Source: a virus. Taken from it: a stretch of 64,000 nt of DNA. Shown here in pieces: positions 9,096 to 17,169 of this stretch (position 1 is its first letter; each line of letters starts with the position of its first letter). The stretch covers positions 62,001 to 126,000 of IMG/VR virus record IMGVR_UViG_3300026484_000007; one strand, written 5' to 3'. Both the position numbers and the translations under genes were made by a program. The notes under the pieces were generated by a model, which worked only from the letters and a program-made list of their open reading frames with translations, was not told where the DNA came from and did no database searches.

Positions 9096-10661
9096 TTATT
9101 TTACTAATTTATTTTTCATGATAGTCACGAACGAACTTAATTGTCTTTCTAAATCTACTTTATTCTGATCAATAGTATTAAAATCATCATCAACGAATAA
9201 ATTAAAATTTAATTTAATACTTAAATCTTTAGCTATAGCATTCAATATATCATCTACAGCAGCACTATCTCCAATTATTTCATAAAAATAATTAAACATT
9301 TCAAGATTTAAATATTCTTTAATGATATTAAAATTTTTCTTTTTTGAATTATTTTTGAAAAATTTATGATTTAATTTATGATAATAACTTTCTTTAGTAA
9401 AAGAATTTTTAGTAAATTTAGTGATAGTGTTATATAAAAAACTATGATCTAAAAAATTTATTTGATCTTTATTATACGCTCGCATAAAATCAAAATAATT
9501 TGGTTCAAAGAATGATTGAATGAATTCATCGTTATATACTGAAAAATAATCGTCTTTTAAGAATCTCTTATGTTTATTCAAGAATACAACTAACATTGAA
9601 TCAATTATGAAAGTATTCGTATTCAATTCATTACTATCATCAAACACTAAATTAAAATTTTCAGTAAATAAATTTTCTAATTGTTTAAAGAATCCAACTT
9701 TTACTTTACTAAGATTAGTAGCATAAAAACTAAATAAATTTTGATGAATTAAAGTTAAATACGAACTGAATATTGCTCTAAGAGTCATTGGATTTTTATT
9801 TTTAATCGCAGTAAACATTAAATACTTAAGAACTCTTTCAATGATTTGATCAGGAGTAATCATTAAAATATCATAATAAAATTCTCCAATTTTTGTCTTA
9901 CTATTGTATTTTACCAACCATTGTTCGATTAATGATTTAAGTGTTAAAAGAAATCTAGTTAATTCGGCTTGTCTTCCTAAGATCGAATAAAGATCTTTTA
10001 AGAATAATTCTAATGGATTTTTTGCTCTTTTGATGTTAGTAACTTCTTTTTCAGCTAAATACATCTTAGCGAATTCTTCGAGTACTTTTAAATAATAATG
10101 AAATGATACTAATGTCAATTTATTTACACCTTCATCGAACATCGTTAATTCAATATCATCTGTTAAATTTTTATAAATTTCATGATACATTAATTTATCT
10201 TCTTCAGATAAAAATTCATTATTTTCTTCTTTTCTTTTTAACTCTTTATCAATTTTTTCATAAATAAGATTTTTTATATGCTTATCTATTTTAACGAATT
10301 GCTCGATGGTTAATTGTATTTGATATTCATTTTCAGGTTTATTACCAAGAAGAACATCGAGGTTATTAAAAACAACATCTTTATCTAAAACAGAACTTAG
10401 TTCTTCGTAAATATAAGTTTCAATTTCGAAATCAAGATCATGCTCAACTAAGAAATTTTCTACGATTTCTTCAATCTTTTTATAATCGTATTTTAATTTT
10501 TTTTCTTTTTTATCTTTAAGACTAGCGTAAACGAGTTTAAGTTTTTCGTTTACTTTATCATAAGATTTATTTTCAGATTTATTTTCATTTGCCGTTTCCG
10601 GCATCTCTGACGTTTCTATGGATGTTTCATTAGTTGTCTGTACCTGATCCTGATTCTCCAT
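9096..10661 (-). CDS. Hypothetical protein, 521 residues
   Basis: A large, mostly alpha-helical protein with a low-complexity Thr/Glu/Asn-rich N-terminal 40 residues and no family I recognise. I placed the start at the ATG encoding MENQDQ because GAGGAGGT sits at ideal distance before it; a TTG five codons upstream falls inside that Shine-Dalgarno sequence. The start overlaps the end of the preceding gene by 32 bp, which suggests translational coupling. Embedded between structural blocks, it may be a virion or assembly protein, but no motif supports a function. Confidence 0.65.
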   Translation of the reverse strand: MENQDQVQTTNETSIETSEMPETANENKSENKSYDKVNEKLKLVYASLKDKKEKKLKYDYKKIEEIVENFLVEHDLDFEIETYIYEELSSVLDKDVVFNNLDVLLGNKPENEYQIQLTIEQFVKIDKHIKNLIYEKIDKELKRKEENNEFLSEEDKLMYHEIYKNLTDDIELTMFDEGVNKLTLVSFHYYLKVLEEFAKMYLAEKEVTNIKRAKNPLELFLKDLYSILGRQAELTRFLLTLKSLIEQWLVKYNSKTKIGEFYYDILMITPDQIIERVLKYLMFTAIKNKNPMTLRAIFSSYLTLIHQNLFSFYATNLSKVKVGFFKQLENLFTENFNLVFDDSNELNTNTFIIDSMLVVFLNKHKRFLKDDYFSVYNDEFIQSFFEPNYFDFMRAYNKDQINFLDHSFLYNTITKFTKNSFTKESYYHKLNHKFFKNNSKKKNFNIIKEYLNLEMFNYFYEIIGDSAAVDDILNAIAKDLSIKLNFNLFVDDDFNTIDQNKVDLERQLSSFVTIMKNKLVK

Positions 10662-11070
10662 CTTTAACCTCCTCAATTTTTTCTTTCATTTTTTTCTTGA
10701 TTTCGACAAATTTTTCTTTTAAACTATGATTAACTTCTTCAATAAGCTCTGCTTCAGATTTCGCAGGATTAGCTTTGAATCCCATCATATTTAATTCAAA
10801 TGTTATACTTTCTGTTAATTCGTATTGATCCAATGGATGAACTTCATCTGGATTTATTGCAGTTACTTGAAAATCTGGATCATCTTCATTTTCAATAAAA
10901 CTGATTTTTACAAAGTATTTATTTTTTAAATCATTTATTTCAACGATATGCGTTTGAATTTTTTCTTGTAAATATTTTTCAAATTCTTCTTTTGATAAGT
11001 CTTTATTATTTTGAAAAATTTCTACAGAAATTAATCTACTCGGTCCAATTTTTTTAGTATTTTCGCTCAT
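10630..11070 (-). CDS. Hypothetical protein, 146 residues
   Basis: Acidic protein ending in a Lys/Glu-rich helix and a Gly/Ser tail; no recognised family. AAGGAG lies eight bases before the ATG. A TATAAATA box on the - strand (11,092-11,099) is the likely promoter. It is coupled to the downstream 521-residue gene by overlap. Confidence 0.6.
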   Translation of the reverse strand: MSENTKKIGPSRLISVEIFQNNKDLSKEEFEKYLQEKIQTHIVEINDLKNKYFVKISFIENEDDPDFQVTAINPDEVHPLDQYELTESITFELNMMGFKANPAKSEAELIEEVNHSLKEKFVEIKKKMKEKIEEVKDGESGSGTDN

Positions 11071-11091
11071 TGTATCTCCTTAAGATCTTTT

Positions 11092-11099
11092 TATTTATA
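11092..11099 (-). promoter_or_regulatory. Candidate T4-type late promoter box (TATAAATA)
   Basis: TATAAATA on the - strand, about 22 bases upstream of the ATG at 11,070, in the divergent gap before the + strand nuclease. It matches the T4 late -10 element exactly, but a single octamer in AT-rich DNA is weak evidence. Confidence 0.35.
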
Positions 11100-11176
11100 T
11101 AGGTATATCATTGTTGATCTTTAAAAGATCTCTCTTTAAAAAACAAATTTATATATTTTTAAAGGAGTAAATAAAA

Positions 11177-12115
11177 ATGAAAATTCACGATAATAACCCA
11201 TTTACAAAAATTTTTCTTTTTTTAATACTTTCCGTACTTTTCGTAGCGTTAAATTTTTTTAACGCTTTAAATGCTGCGGAAAATCTAAGTTATCAAGAAA
11301 AGGATCTAAAAAAGATCTCTTCGAATTATGTAAAGAGCCCAAAAAATATAAAAAAACCAAAATTAATTTTTTCTAAAATTCAATTGGATAATTATTATAT
11401 TTATGCTATTTGCGATCAAGTGCTTTTAGATTCATTACAATCAAAATGTTATAGTTATACTTATAAAGCGCCGGTATTTAATTTTTTTAAAATACAATAT
11501 TCACATATCAGAGAAGGGATCAAAAAAAGATACTTTTTTCATTATGATAAAAGAATTCCATCTTTATATAAAAATTATATAAATGATTATACTAAAGGAA
11601 AAGACAAATACGACAAAGGACATCTTGCGCCTGATGCGTCATTTGATTTTGATAAAGAAGTATTAAAAAGTACATATTTATCAAGTAACGTTGTTCCTCA
11701 AGTTCCATATATAAATAGATACATTATTTCAAAAATTGAAAAAGATGAAAGAAATATTGTCAAAAGATCTAAAAAAGATCTTTACGTGTTAACCGGAGCA
11801 GTTTATACGCATTATGATTATAGATATGTAGATGAGAACATTTTTAAAACAAAAGTTCCTTCTGCGATGGTCTTTTTATTTATTCAAGATGAAAAAGTAA
11901 TAAAAGGTTATCTTGTTCCAAATACTTTTAACTTTTCTTTTAAATACAAACAAGCATCTAAAAAAGATCGAAAAAAGATCTTTGAAAATTTAAGAATCAA
12001 AATAAATAAAAAAGATGAAATCAAAAGACTACTATTAAAACTTAATATTAAAAAAATTACTTTTAAAAAAAATAAAAAAAGGATCTTAAATGGATACAAA
12101 GGATACAAATATTGA
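11177..12115 (+). CDS. Exported DNA/RNA non-specific endonuclease (NUC family)
   Basis: A 312-residue sugar-non-specific nuclease expected to cleave DNA and RNA. Residues 10-33 form a hydrophobic signal peptide with an Ala-rich end (NALNAA), so the mature enzyme should leave the cytoplasm. The catalytic block DKGHLAP (146-152) is the family's D-x-G-H motif with His149 as general base. STYLSSNVVPQVPYIN follows (165-180), where Asn180 is the expected metal ligand. The C-terminal 50 residues are very Lys-rich. AAAGGAG precedes the ATG. The end overlaps the next gene by 26 bp. An exported nuclease in a phage could degrade extracellular or periplasmic DNA, including competing phage DNA; that role is inference. 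Confidence 0.85.
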   Translation: MKIHDNNPFTKIFLFLILSVLFVALNFFNALNAAENLSYQEKDLKKISSNYVKSPKNIKKPKLIFSKIQLDNYYIYAICDQVLLDSLQSKCYSYTYKAPVFNFFKIQYSHIREGIKKRYFFHYDKRIPSLYKNYINDYTKGKDKYDKGHLAPDASFDFDKEVLKSTYLSSNVVPQVPYINRYIISKIEKDERNIVKRSKKDLYVLTGAVYTHYDYRYVDENIFKTKVPSAMVFLFIQDEKVIKGYLVPNTFNFSFKYKQASKKDRKKIFENLRIKINKKDEIKRLLLKLNIKKITFKKNKKRILNGYKGYKY

Positions 12116-12578
12116 TTCAACCACATCTTCTAGCAAAATTGAGCTTTTAATTCATAATGCTAAAGATGAATTCAAAAAAATTATAAATAAAAATATAGAA
12201 TTTTTTACTACTGAGAATGAAAGTATGAAAAATCGATTAAATAAATTTTTAAAACTTATAAATAATAATAAAGAATCTTTATTAAATCGAATTAATTCAG
12301 TTGAGAAAAAAATTCTTAAAAAACATGAAAGTGATCTAAAAAAGATACAAGATGAATTCGAAGAAAAAATTGAGAGCTTAATAAGATCATTTGATAAACT
12401 TCGTAAAGAATTTTATGAACGAGACAAAGTTGTAAAATATAAAAAATTTGAAGATCTTAATGAAAAATTTGAAAAGTTGTATAAAGAATTTTTAGAGACT
12501 GAGAAGAAATTTGTATCTAAAGAAGATTTTAATAAATTGAAAAAAGAATTTGAAGATCTTCATGAGATCTTTAAATAA
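12090..12578 (+). CDS. Coiled-coil protein
   Basis: 162 residues, almost entirely charged heptads (Lys/Glu/Phe/Leu), predicted as one long coiled coil; no catalytic motif. The start lies inside the 3' end of the nuclease gene with AAAAAAGGATC upstream, implying translational coupling. Function unknown; a structural or scaffolding role is possible. Confidence 0.6.
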   Translation: MDTKDTNIDSTTSSSKIELLIHNAKDEFKKIINKNIEFFTTENESMKNRLNKFLKLINNNKESLLNRINSVEKKILKKHESDLKKIQDEFEEKIESLIRSFDKLRKEFYERDKVVKYKKFEDLNEKFEKLYKEFLETEKKFVSKEDFNKLKKEFEDLHEIFK

Positions 12579-12595
12579 AATAAAGGATTTTATCA

Positions 12596-13168
12596 ATGAA
12601 AATACAAGAATACGATTTAATTAAAAAACGTTTCGGTAAAAAGGTTCCTGAAAAGATCCTTTTCCATAGTTATAAAATGTATCCTAAAGAATTCAATTAT
12701 GATTATAAAAAACATAGGTATTATATTTATATCTATCTTGATCCATTTACATCATACCTTGAACATAATCAATTGGGATATATTGAAAAACCAGAGATCT
12801 TTTTTGGATTCGAACCATTCTATGTTGGTAAAGGAACATCGGGGCATGGATATCGTTTGAATCAACATATCCAACATTTTATAAAAAATAAAGAAAAAAA
12901 TGAGTTTAAAAGATACAAAATGAATGAAATTCAGCAGAAGATGTTTTCTAATAAATATCCGGACAAGCCAAAGAATTGGAAAGAATTTCAAGATCATTTT
13001 GTGATGGTATATAAGGCGTTCGATAACGAACAAGATCTAATGAATACAGAAAAATTATTAATAAATAAAATTGGAACAATAAAAAATATGGATGGTCCAC
13101 TTGTAAATAAAATTACAAATTACGATCAAAAAGCAATAAAAAGGATAGAAGATGTATATTACAGTTAA
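12596..13168 (+). CDS. GIY-YIG-type nuclease
   Basis: A 190-residue protein with the split GIY-YIG signature: a first strand YYIYIYLDP near residues 41-49, then PFYVGKG followed by R-x-x-QH (about 77-95). This is the arrangement of LEM3-like GIY-YIG nucleases in which the glycine-rich strand reads FYVGKG. A conserved-looking Asn/Glu segment (DLMNTEKLLINKIG) near 145-158 fits the distal metal-binding Glu. It could be a homing endonuclease or a repair nuclease; no DNA-binding repeat domain is attached, so the role is open. It overlaps the next gene by 17 bp. Confidence 0.65.
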   Translation: MKIQEYDLIKKRFGKKVPEKILFHSYKMYPKEFNYDYKKHRYYIYIYLDPFTSYLEHNQLGYIEKPEIFFGFEPFYVGKGTSGHGYRLNQHIQHFIKNKEKNEFKRYKMNEIQQKMFSNKYPDKPKNWKEFQDHFVMVYKAFDNEQDLMNTEKLLINKIGTIKNMDGPLVNKITNYDQKAIKRIEDVYYS

Positions 13169-13631
13169 ACTTGTTAAACCCAACGGAGAAAATCCATTAC
13201 TAGTTAAACCAGAAGATACTTTTAACCCTGGTATCTTAAATTTAAATTTAAAAAACATTGGATGGATTGAAGACACTGGTGAAAAAATTGATTTTTATAA
13301 ATTAAATTCAGACGAAGAAGATGTAATAGATTACTCAAGAGATCTTTTTAAGATCCATTATAGATTTAAAAATGTTCTTAAAGAAAAATATTTTTATTTT
13401 GCTATCGACAACAGCGAAGTGTCAAAGTATCTCGCTAAACATAATTTTTATAAACTAGAAAGATTTTATATAAATATAGATAATATTTTATTCATTGAAG
13501 AAGAATATAAATTATCAGTGACGAAAGATAAAAATAAAGTAAAATTATTTTTTTATTTATCAGATGGAATGGTTCTTCAAATTCTTACAACAAAATCTCG
13601 TTGGGAAAATTGGAAACATATTCGATTATAA
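13152..13631 (+). CDS. Hypothetical protein
   Basis: 159 residues, beta-rich with alternating hydrophobic strands, no recognised family. The start overlaps the GIY-YIG gene. The 3' end runs into a 17-bp tandem repeat that contains its stop codon. Confidence 0.55.
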   Translation: MYITVKLVKPNGENPLLVKPEDTFNPGILNLNLKNIGWIEDTGEKIDFYKLNSDEEDVIDYSRDLFKIHYRFKNVLKEKYFYFAIDNSEVSKYLAKHNFYKLERFYINIDNILFIEEEYKLSVTKDKNKVKLFFYLSDGMVLQILTTKSRWENWKHIRL

Positions 13632-13668
13632 ATCGTATTCGATTATAAATCGTATTCGATTATAAAAA
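13620..13668 (+). repeat. Tandem 17-bp repeat
   Basis: The unit ATTCGATTATAAATCGT occurs almost three times, covering the stop codon of the upstream gene and the spacer. It looks like slippage duplication; I see no regulatory motif. Confidence 0.7.
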
Positions 13669-13684
13669 TCATAAAGGAATAACA

Positions 13685-14089
13685 ATGGCTTATCATTTTG
13701 GAAAAACATCATTAAAAAGAATGGAAGGTTTAGATAGTGATCTTATAAAGATCCTTAACCTTGCAATCAAAGAAACTAAGCAAGATTTTAGTGTTATTGA
13801 AGGTCTGCGAACTGCGGAACGACAATACGAATTATATCAAGAAGGTCAAAGTGAGCTTGATGGCTACGAAAGAAAATCAATGCATCAATTTGGAAAAGCA
13901 GTTGATATTGCTCCATACAAAGATGGAAAATTAGTATGGGGAATTGACGAAGATCCAAAAGCTTGGTTAGAAGTTGGAAGAGCGATGCTAAGAGCTGCTC
14001 GAAAATTAAATATATGTTTAGAATGGGGATTAACTTACAACATCGGTAATGGATACGATGCACCTCATTTTCAATTAAATGAAAAGTGA
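13685..14089 (+). CDS. M15-family peptidase, probable endolysin
   Basis: A 134-residue zinc peptidase of the D-Ala-D-Ala carboxypeptidase / L-Ala-D-Glu endopeptidase type (M15C), expected to cut peptidoglycan cross-links during lysis. Zinc ligands are visible: His67 and Asp74 in SMHQFGKAVDIAP, and His128 in DAPHFQL. The SVIEGLRT segment (36-43) is the usual family lead-in. The length equals a bare catalytic domain, as in T5-type endolysins, with no cell-wall binding domain and no signal peptide, so it would need a holin. A strong hairpin terminator follows immediately. Confidence 0.88.
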   Translation: MAYHFGKTSLKRMEGLDSDLIKILNLAIKETKQDFSVIEGLRTAERQYELYQEGQSELDGYERKSMHQFGKAVDIAPYKDGKLVWGIDEDPKAWLEVGRAMLRAARKLNICLEWGLTYNIGNGYDAPHFQLNEK

Positions 14090-14108
14090 TCTTTTAAAGA
14101 TCACTTTT
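14082..14108 (+). terminator. GATC-stem hairpin terminator
   Basis: AAAAGTGATC and GATCACTTTT pair around TTTTAAA, followed by a T-run and GTCGTTAG. It overlaps the endolysin stop codon. Confidence 0.75.
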
Positions 14109-14320
14109 TTTGTCGTTAGAAAAAATCAAAGAAAAAATTAAAGTTGACTCGCGAAAAAACTTTTGAAAAACTTGTTTTTTAATGTAGCATCTATTTTCGA
14201 TACAAGCGATATATACGAGTTCTAAAATTTTCAGGATTTCTAAATCATTTTAGAACTCGTATATATCTTTGCGTATCCATAGAAGCGCAACGTTCTAGAA
14301 TCACTGTTTTTTCTTAAACG
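14103..14320 (+). repeat. Intergenic palindromic element, copy 3 (longest)
   Basis: T-run, GTCGTTAG, A-run; then an extra segment with TTGACTCGCG; TGTAGCATCTATTTTCGATAC; CGATATATACGAGTTCTAAAA; a loop; TTTTAGAACTCGTATATATC; GCGTATCC; and GAAGCGCAACGTTCTAG. Both arms and the core are present. It fills the 253-bp gap between endolysin and fibre-like genes and ends next to the ribosome binding site. Confidence 0.75.
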
Positions 14321-14342
14321 AAATAATAAAAAGGAGAAATTT

Positions 14343-15455
14343 ATGGCAACAGAATCTACGAAGACCACAAAAACCACACCGACAAAAAGTTCTTCTCCAA
14401 TTTTATTACCTAATATATATACAAGTCGTTATACGAGTAGAATTGGTTTAATGGTTTTTGAATTATATAATAATTCTATTTATTTTTATATGGATTTAGA
14501 AGATGGTCAAATAATTGAAACTTTAAAAAGCATTTATTTATTTAAAGATGTAAAAGCTTTAAACGATCTTCTTGATCTCAATATCCCATTCGATAAATAC
14601 GAATTGGAAAATCCTGAATATTTAATGACTCCAATAGAAAAAATAAGATACGAGATTTCTTCGGTTACTCTCGAGGAATACTATCCAAACGAAGAAAATC
14701 CTCAGAATTGTTTTATTATTGAAAATCAAAACGACGTTATAACACGAGATGAATTAGAAGAAGAATTATTTCATAATAATGAAAATTATTATACTAAAGA
14801 TGAGATCGATGAAAAATTAATTGATCTTCAAAATAAAGTAAATGAATTATATCCTACGAAAGAATCTTTTTTAGATCTCAAAAATGAATTATATAATTAT
14901 TTAGATGAAAAACTTAATTTATTAGAAGATGATCTTCAAAAGATCGCTAATAAAGTTTTCGATGATCTCGACGATGAAATCAGTGAAAAGATTAGAGCAT
15001 CTTTTAAAGATCTTTTAACGACAGAATTTGCGAATCTTGCGTTTTCTCAAATTGATCCACAATTGTTTTTAAAAGAATTAGATTATTCTGAATTCAAAAC
15101 TTTCTTAGAACAATTAGCATTATCTTTATTAGGAAAATATTATTACGAATCTGAAGATTATGAATCAAATGATCTTATTTTGATTCGACATGATCTTAAT
15201 AGTACTTATCTTAATATAAATATTTATGAATACCAAGATGGAGAATATTGGAGTTTTTATCCTTCTTTTTCAACGCATGATAAAAATGTATTATTAATCA
15301 AAGGCGTAAAAGGAAAGAAAATTAGAGTTTTAATAGATAGATTAAAATTCGATGAATTAAATTCTGATATTTTATTGAATGCGAGATACTCGCCAGAAGA
15401 ATTAGCGAATATGTCTTATGAAGAACGATGGGCATTATTATTTAGAATTAAATAA
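14343..15455 (+). CDS. Fibre-like structural protein
   Basis: A 370-residue protein with a Thr/Lys/Ser-rich start, a beta-rich N-terminal domain (20-130), the segment NYYTKDEIDEKL (about 148-159), a coiled coil (160-215) and a C-terminal domain. YYTKxEID is a common connector in phage tail-fibre and receptor-binding proteins, which is the only specific clue. It is the last + strand gene and ends at the convergent junction. Tail attachment or a minor fibre is inferred. Confidence 0.55.
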   Translation: MATESTKTTKTTPTKSSSPILLPNIYTSRYTSRIGLMVFELYNNSIYFYMDLEDGQIIETLKSIYLFKDVKALNDLLDLNIPFDKYELENPEYLMTPIEKIRYEISSVTLEEYYPNEENPQNCFIIENQNDVITRDELEEELFHNNENYYTKDEIDEKLIDLQNKVNELYPTKESFLDLKNELYNYLDEKLNLLEDDLQKIANKVFDDLDDEISEKIRASFKDLLTTEFANLAFSQIDPQLFLKELDYSEFKTFLEQLALSLLGKYYYESEDYESNDLILIRHDLNSTYLNINIYEYQDGEYWSFYPSFSTHDKNVLLIKGVKGKKIRVLIDRLKFDELNSDILLNARYSPEELANMSYEERWALLFRIK

Positions 15456-15456
15456 T

Positions 15457-15544
15457 TTTAGAACTCGTATATATCCTTAGTATCCAAAAAAGATGCTACA
15501 TAGAAAATCAATGTTTTCTAAGAATTTTTTCTAACGACAAAAAA
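15457..15544 (-). repeat. Intergenic palindromic element, half copy
   Basis: Read on the - strand: hairpin, T-run, GTCGTTAG, A-run, TTGATTTTCTATGTAGCATC, GGATACTAAGGATATATACGAGTTCTAAAA. It stops at the centre of the core palindrome, so the right arm is absent. It lies at the convergence of the two transcription directions. Confidence 0.65.
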
Positions 15545-15564
15545 ACTCTCGCATATGCGAGAGT
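15545..15564. terminator. Bidirectional terminator at strand switch
   Basis: ACTCTCGCATATGCGAGAGT is a perfect 20-bp palindrome with A/T tracts on both sides, located between converging genes. The long - strand gene block ends here. Confidence 0.8.
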
Positions 15565-16062
15565 TTAAATTATAAATAATTTATCATGTAGTCTATGAAG
15601 TTTATTAAAGAACGATCTCGAAAGTTTTTGATATTCTTTATCATGAATGATATCTTCTGATACTAACGAGATGTCTATCATTTTATCTAACATTTCTACC
15701 AATTCCTGCAACTTTTCTTTTTCATCATAATCTCCTTCATGACGAGTACTAGTCCCCCAAATTTTTTCTATCAATGATAATTTATGTCTAATCACTAATA
15801 ATAAAAAAACAGGATCCGATTGACAATCAATTTTTAAAATAGGATCCCACTTTTTAATATTATTTTTATAAATCCATTTATCTCTTAAATAAGTATCCCA
15901 ATGATACTCAACCATCATTTTTAAAGTTAAATAATAATCTTTGATCGTTTTTAATAATACTTTAATCAAAGTCACTACTAAACTTTCATTTTTAAAAAAA
16001 TTCCAAAGATCTAAAATTGATCTTTTTATTTTAGATTTTAATCTAATAAAATATCTTACCAT
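15565..16062 (-). CDS. Hypothetical protein downstream of polymerase fragments
   Basis: 165 residues, helical and basic in the first half, no recognised family. It overlaps the exonuclease-fragment gene by 7 bp and is the last gene of the - strand block, so it should be co-translated with the polymerase pieces. It has no family B motif and is not the missing palm. Confidence 0.55.
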   Translation of the reverse strand: MVRYFIRLKSKIKRSILDLWNFFKNESLVVTLIKVLLKTIKDYYLTLKMMVEYHWDTYLRDKWIYKNNIKKWDPILKIDCQSDPVFLLLVIRHKLSLIEKIWGTSTRHEGDYDEKEKLQELVEMLDKMIDISLVSEDIIHDKEYQKLSRSFFNKLHRLHDKLFII

Positions 16063-17156
16063 GCATTTTCCTTTTCTTCATGAACGTAATATATTTCCTT
16101 ATTAAATTTATTGTTTCTTATTAATTGATTTTTATCTACTAAATAATGTTTAGTATTTCTATAATTAAAAATAAAACTTCTTCCAATAAATACTGCTTTA
16201 ACACTAGCATTATTATATTTAGCAATGGCATATAATTGTTCAACGAATTGTAATTTTTCATCTAATTTTACTGTTAAGATAACGTCAAGCATGTTGTAGG
16301 CTGCAAATCTTGCAGGGTTTTCTAAATAAACTTTATTGAAATCTCCTTCGAGATCTAATTTATTAATTTTTAACTCAACTTCAGCGATAGTATCTAATTT
16401 ATAATTAGGTAAAGATTTACCCATACCTGATCCTCCCGAATCAACGGGTTGGTATAATTTTAATATATCTACCGCAGTTCTATCGGCGATCTCGTATGTT
16501 ATTTGACCATATTTTTTAATACTAAAATTTGATATGATTTTAAAAGCATTTTCTTCGCCAATTAATTTAATTAATCTATTGATAGTATAAGGGTCGTCGA
16601 AGCGAGAGCTGTTGAATCCAATCAAAAACAGCGTTCCTATATCTTCGATGGTTTTAAAAAAATTAATAATCATAGTGGCTTCATCGTCAAATACGTTAAT
16701 AACTATTTCTAAATTTTTTATATCATACATTTTATTTTTTTCGCAAGATTCTTTATAAATTTTTTCTATCTCTTTTTTAAATTCTTCTGCATTATCAAGA
16801 AGCTGATGAAACTTAGAACTTTTATTTCTAAGAAAATCTATATAAATAGTATTATTAATATTATTATAATAAGCTATTGATGTTATTTCAAATTCTACTG
16901 AGATTGGATCAGGTGCTTTCTTTGGATCGAATCTTGTTTCGATATCGTAAAAAGTTTTATTCATAACTTTTCTATCCCAGAACTCTTGATCTTTATCTCC
17001 GTATTCATTTAAATATTTAAAGAAAAATAATTCTCCGGGAGAAACTTCAGTGTTATAAAATTGATAAAATTTTAAATTATCCGTTTTTAAGTTATCTATT
17101 ATATTTCTAAATGAGTCTCCATAAACTACATGCCCTGGAATTTCAATTGCTTTCAT
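16056..17156 (-). CDS. Family B DNA polymerase, N-terminal and 3'-5' exonuclease fragment
   Basis: A 366-residue protein matching the N-terminal plus proofreading domains of T4-type DNA polymerase (gp43). Exo I is FYDIETRF (Asp71, Glu73), Exo II is GFNSSRFDDPY (Asp187) and Exo III is YNMLD (Tyr287, Asp291), so all catalytic carboxylates are present. The region before Exo I also follows the gp43 layout. The chain stops shortly after the helix following Exo III, just before motif A (D-x-x-SLYP) would begin; no polymerase active site is present. The gene carrying motif C lies immediately upstream in transcription, so the order of pieces is reversed relative to an intact polymerase. It should act by assembling with the other fragments. 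Confidence 0.85.
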   Translation of the reverse strand: MKAIEIPGHVVYGDSFRNIIDNLKTDNLKFYQFYNTEVSPGELFFFKYLNEYGDKDQEFWDRKVMNKTFYDIETRFDPKKAPDPISVEFEITSIAYYNNINNTIYIDFLRNKSSKFHQLLDNAEEFKKEIEKIYKESCEKNKMYDIKNLEIVINVFDDEATMIINFFKTIEDIGTLFLIGFNSSRFDDPYTINRLIKLIGEENAFKIISNFSIKKYGQITYEIADRTAVDILKLYQPVDSGGSGMGKSLPNYKLDTIAEVELKINKLDLEGDFNKVYLENPARFAAYNMLDVILTVKLDEKLQFVEQLYAIAKYNNASVKAVFIGRSFIFNYRNTKHYLVDKNQLIRNNKFNKEIYYVHEEKENAW

Positions 17157-17169
17157 TAATTCTCCTTTT

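Noticed and set aside
10662-10676. TTG-initiated extension of the 521-residue protein
   Set aside because: The extension overlaps the Shine-Dalgarno sequence of the ATG start; the same logic was applied to the kinase-phosphatase and homing endonuclease genes.
15565-16062. Missing palm fragment of the DNA polymerase
   Set aside because: No motif A or motif B can be found; composition is unrelated.
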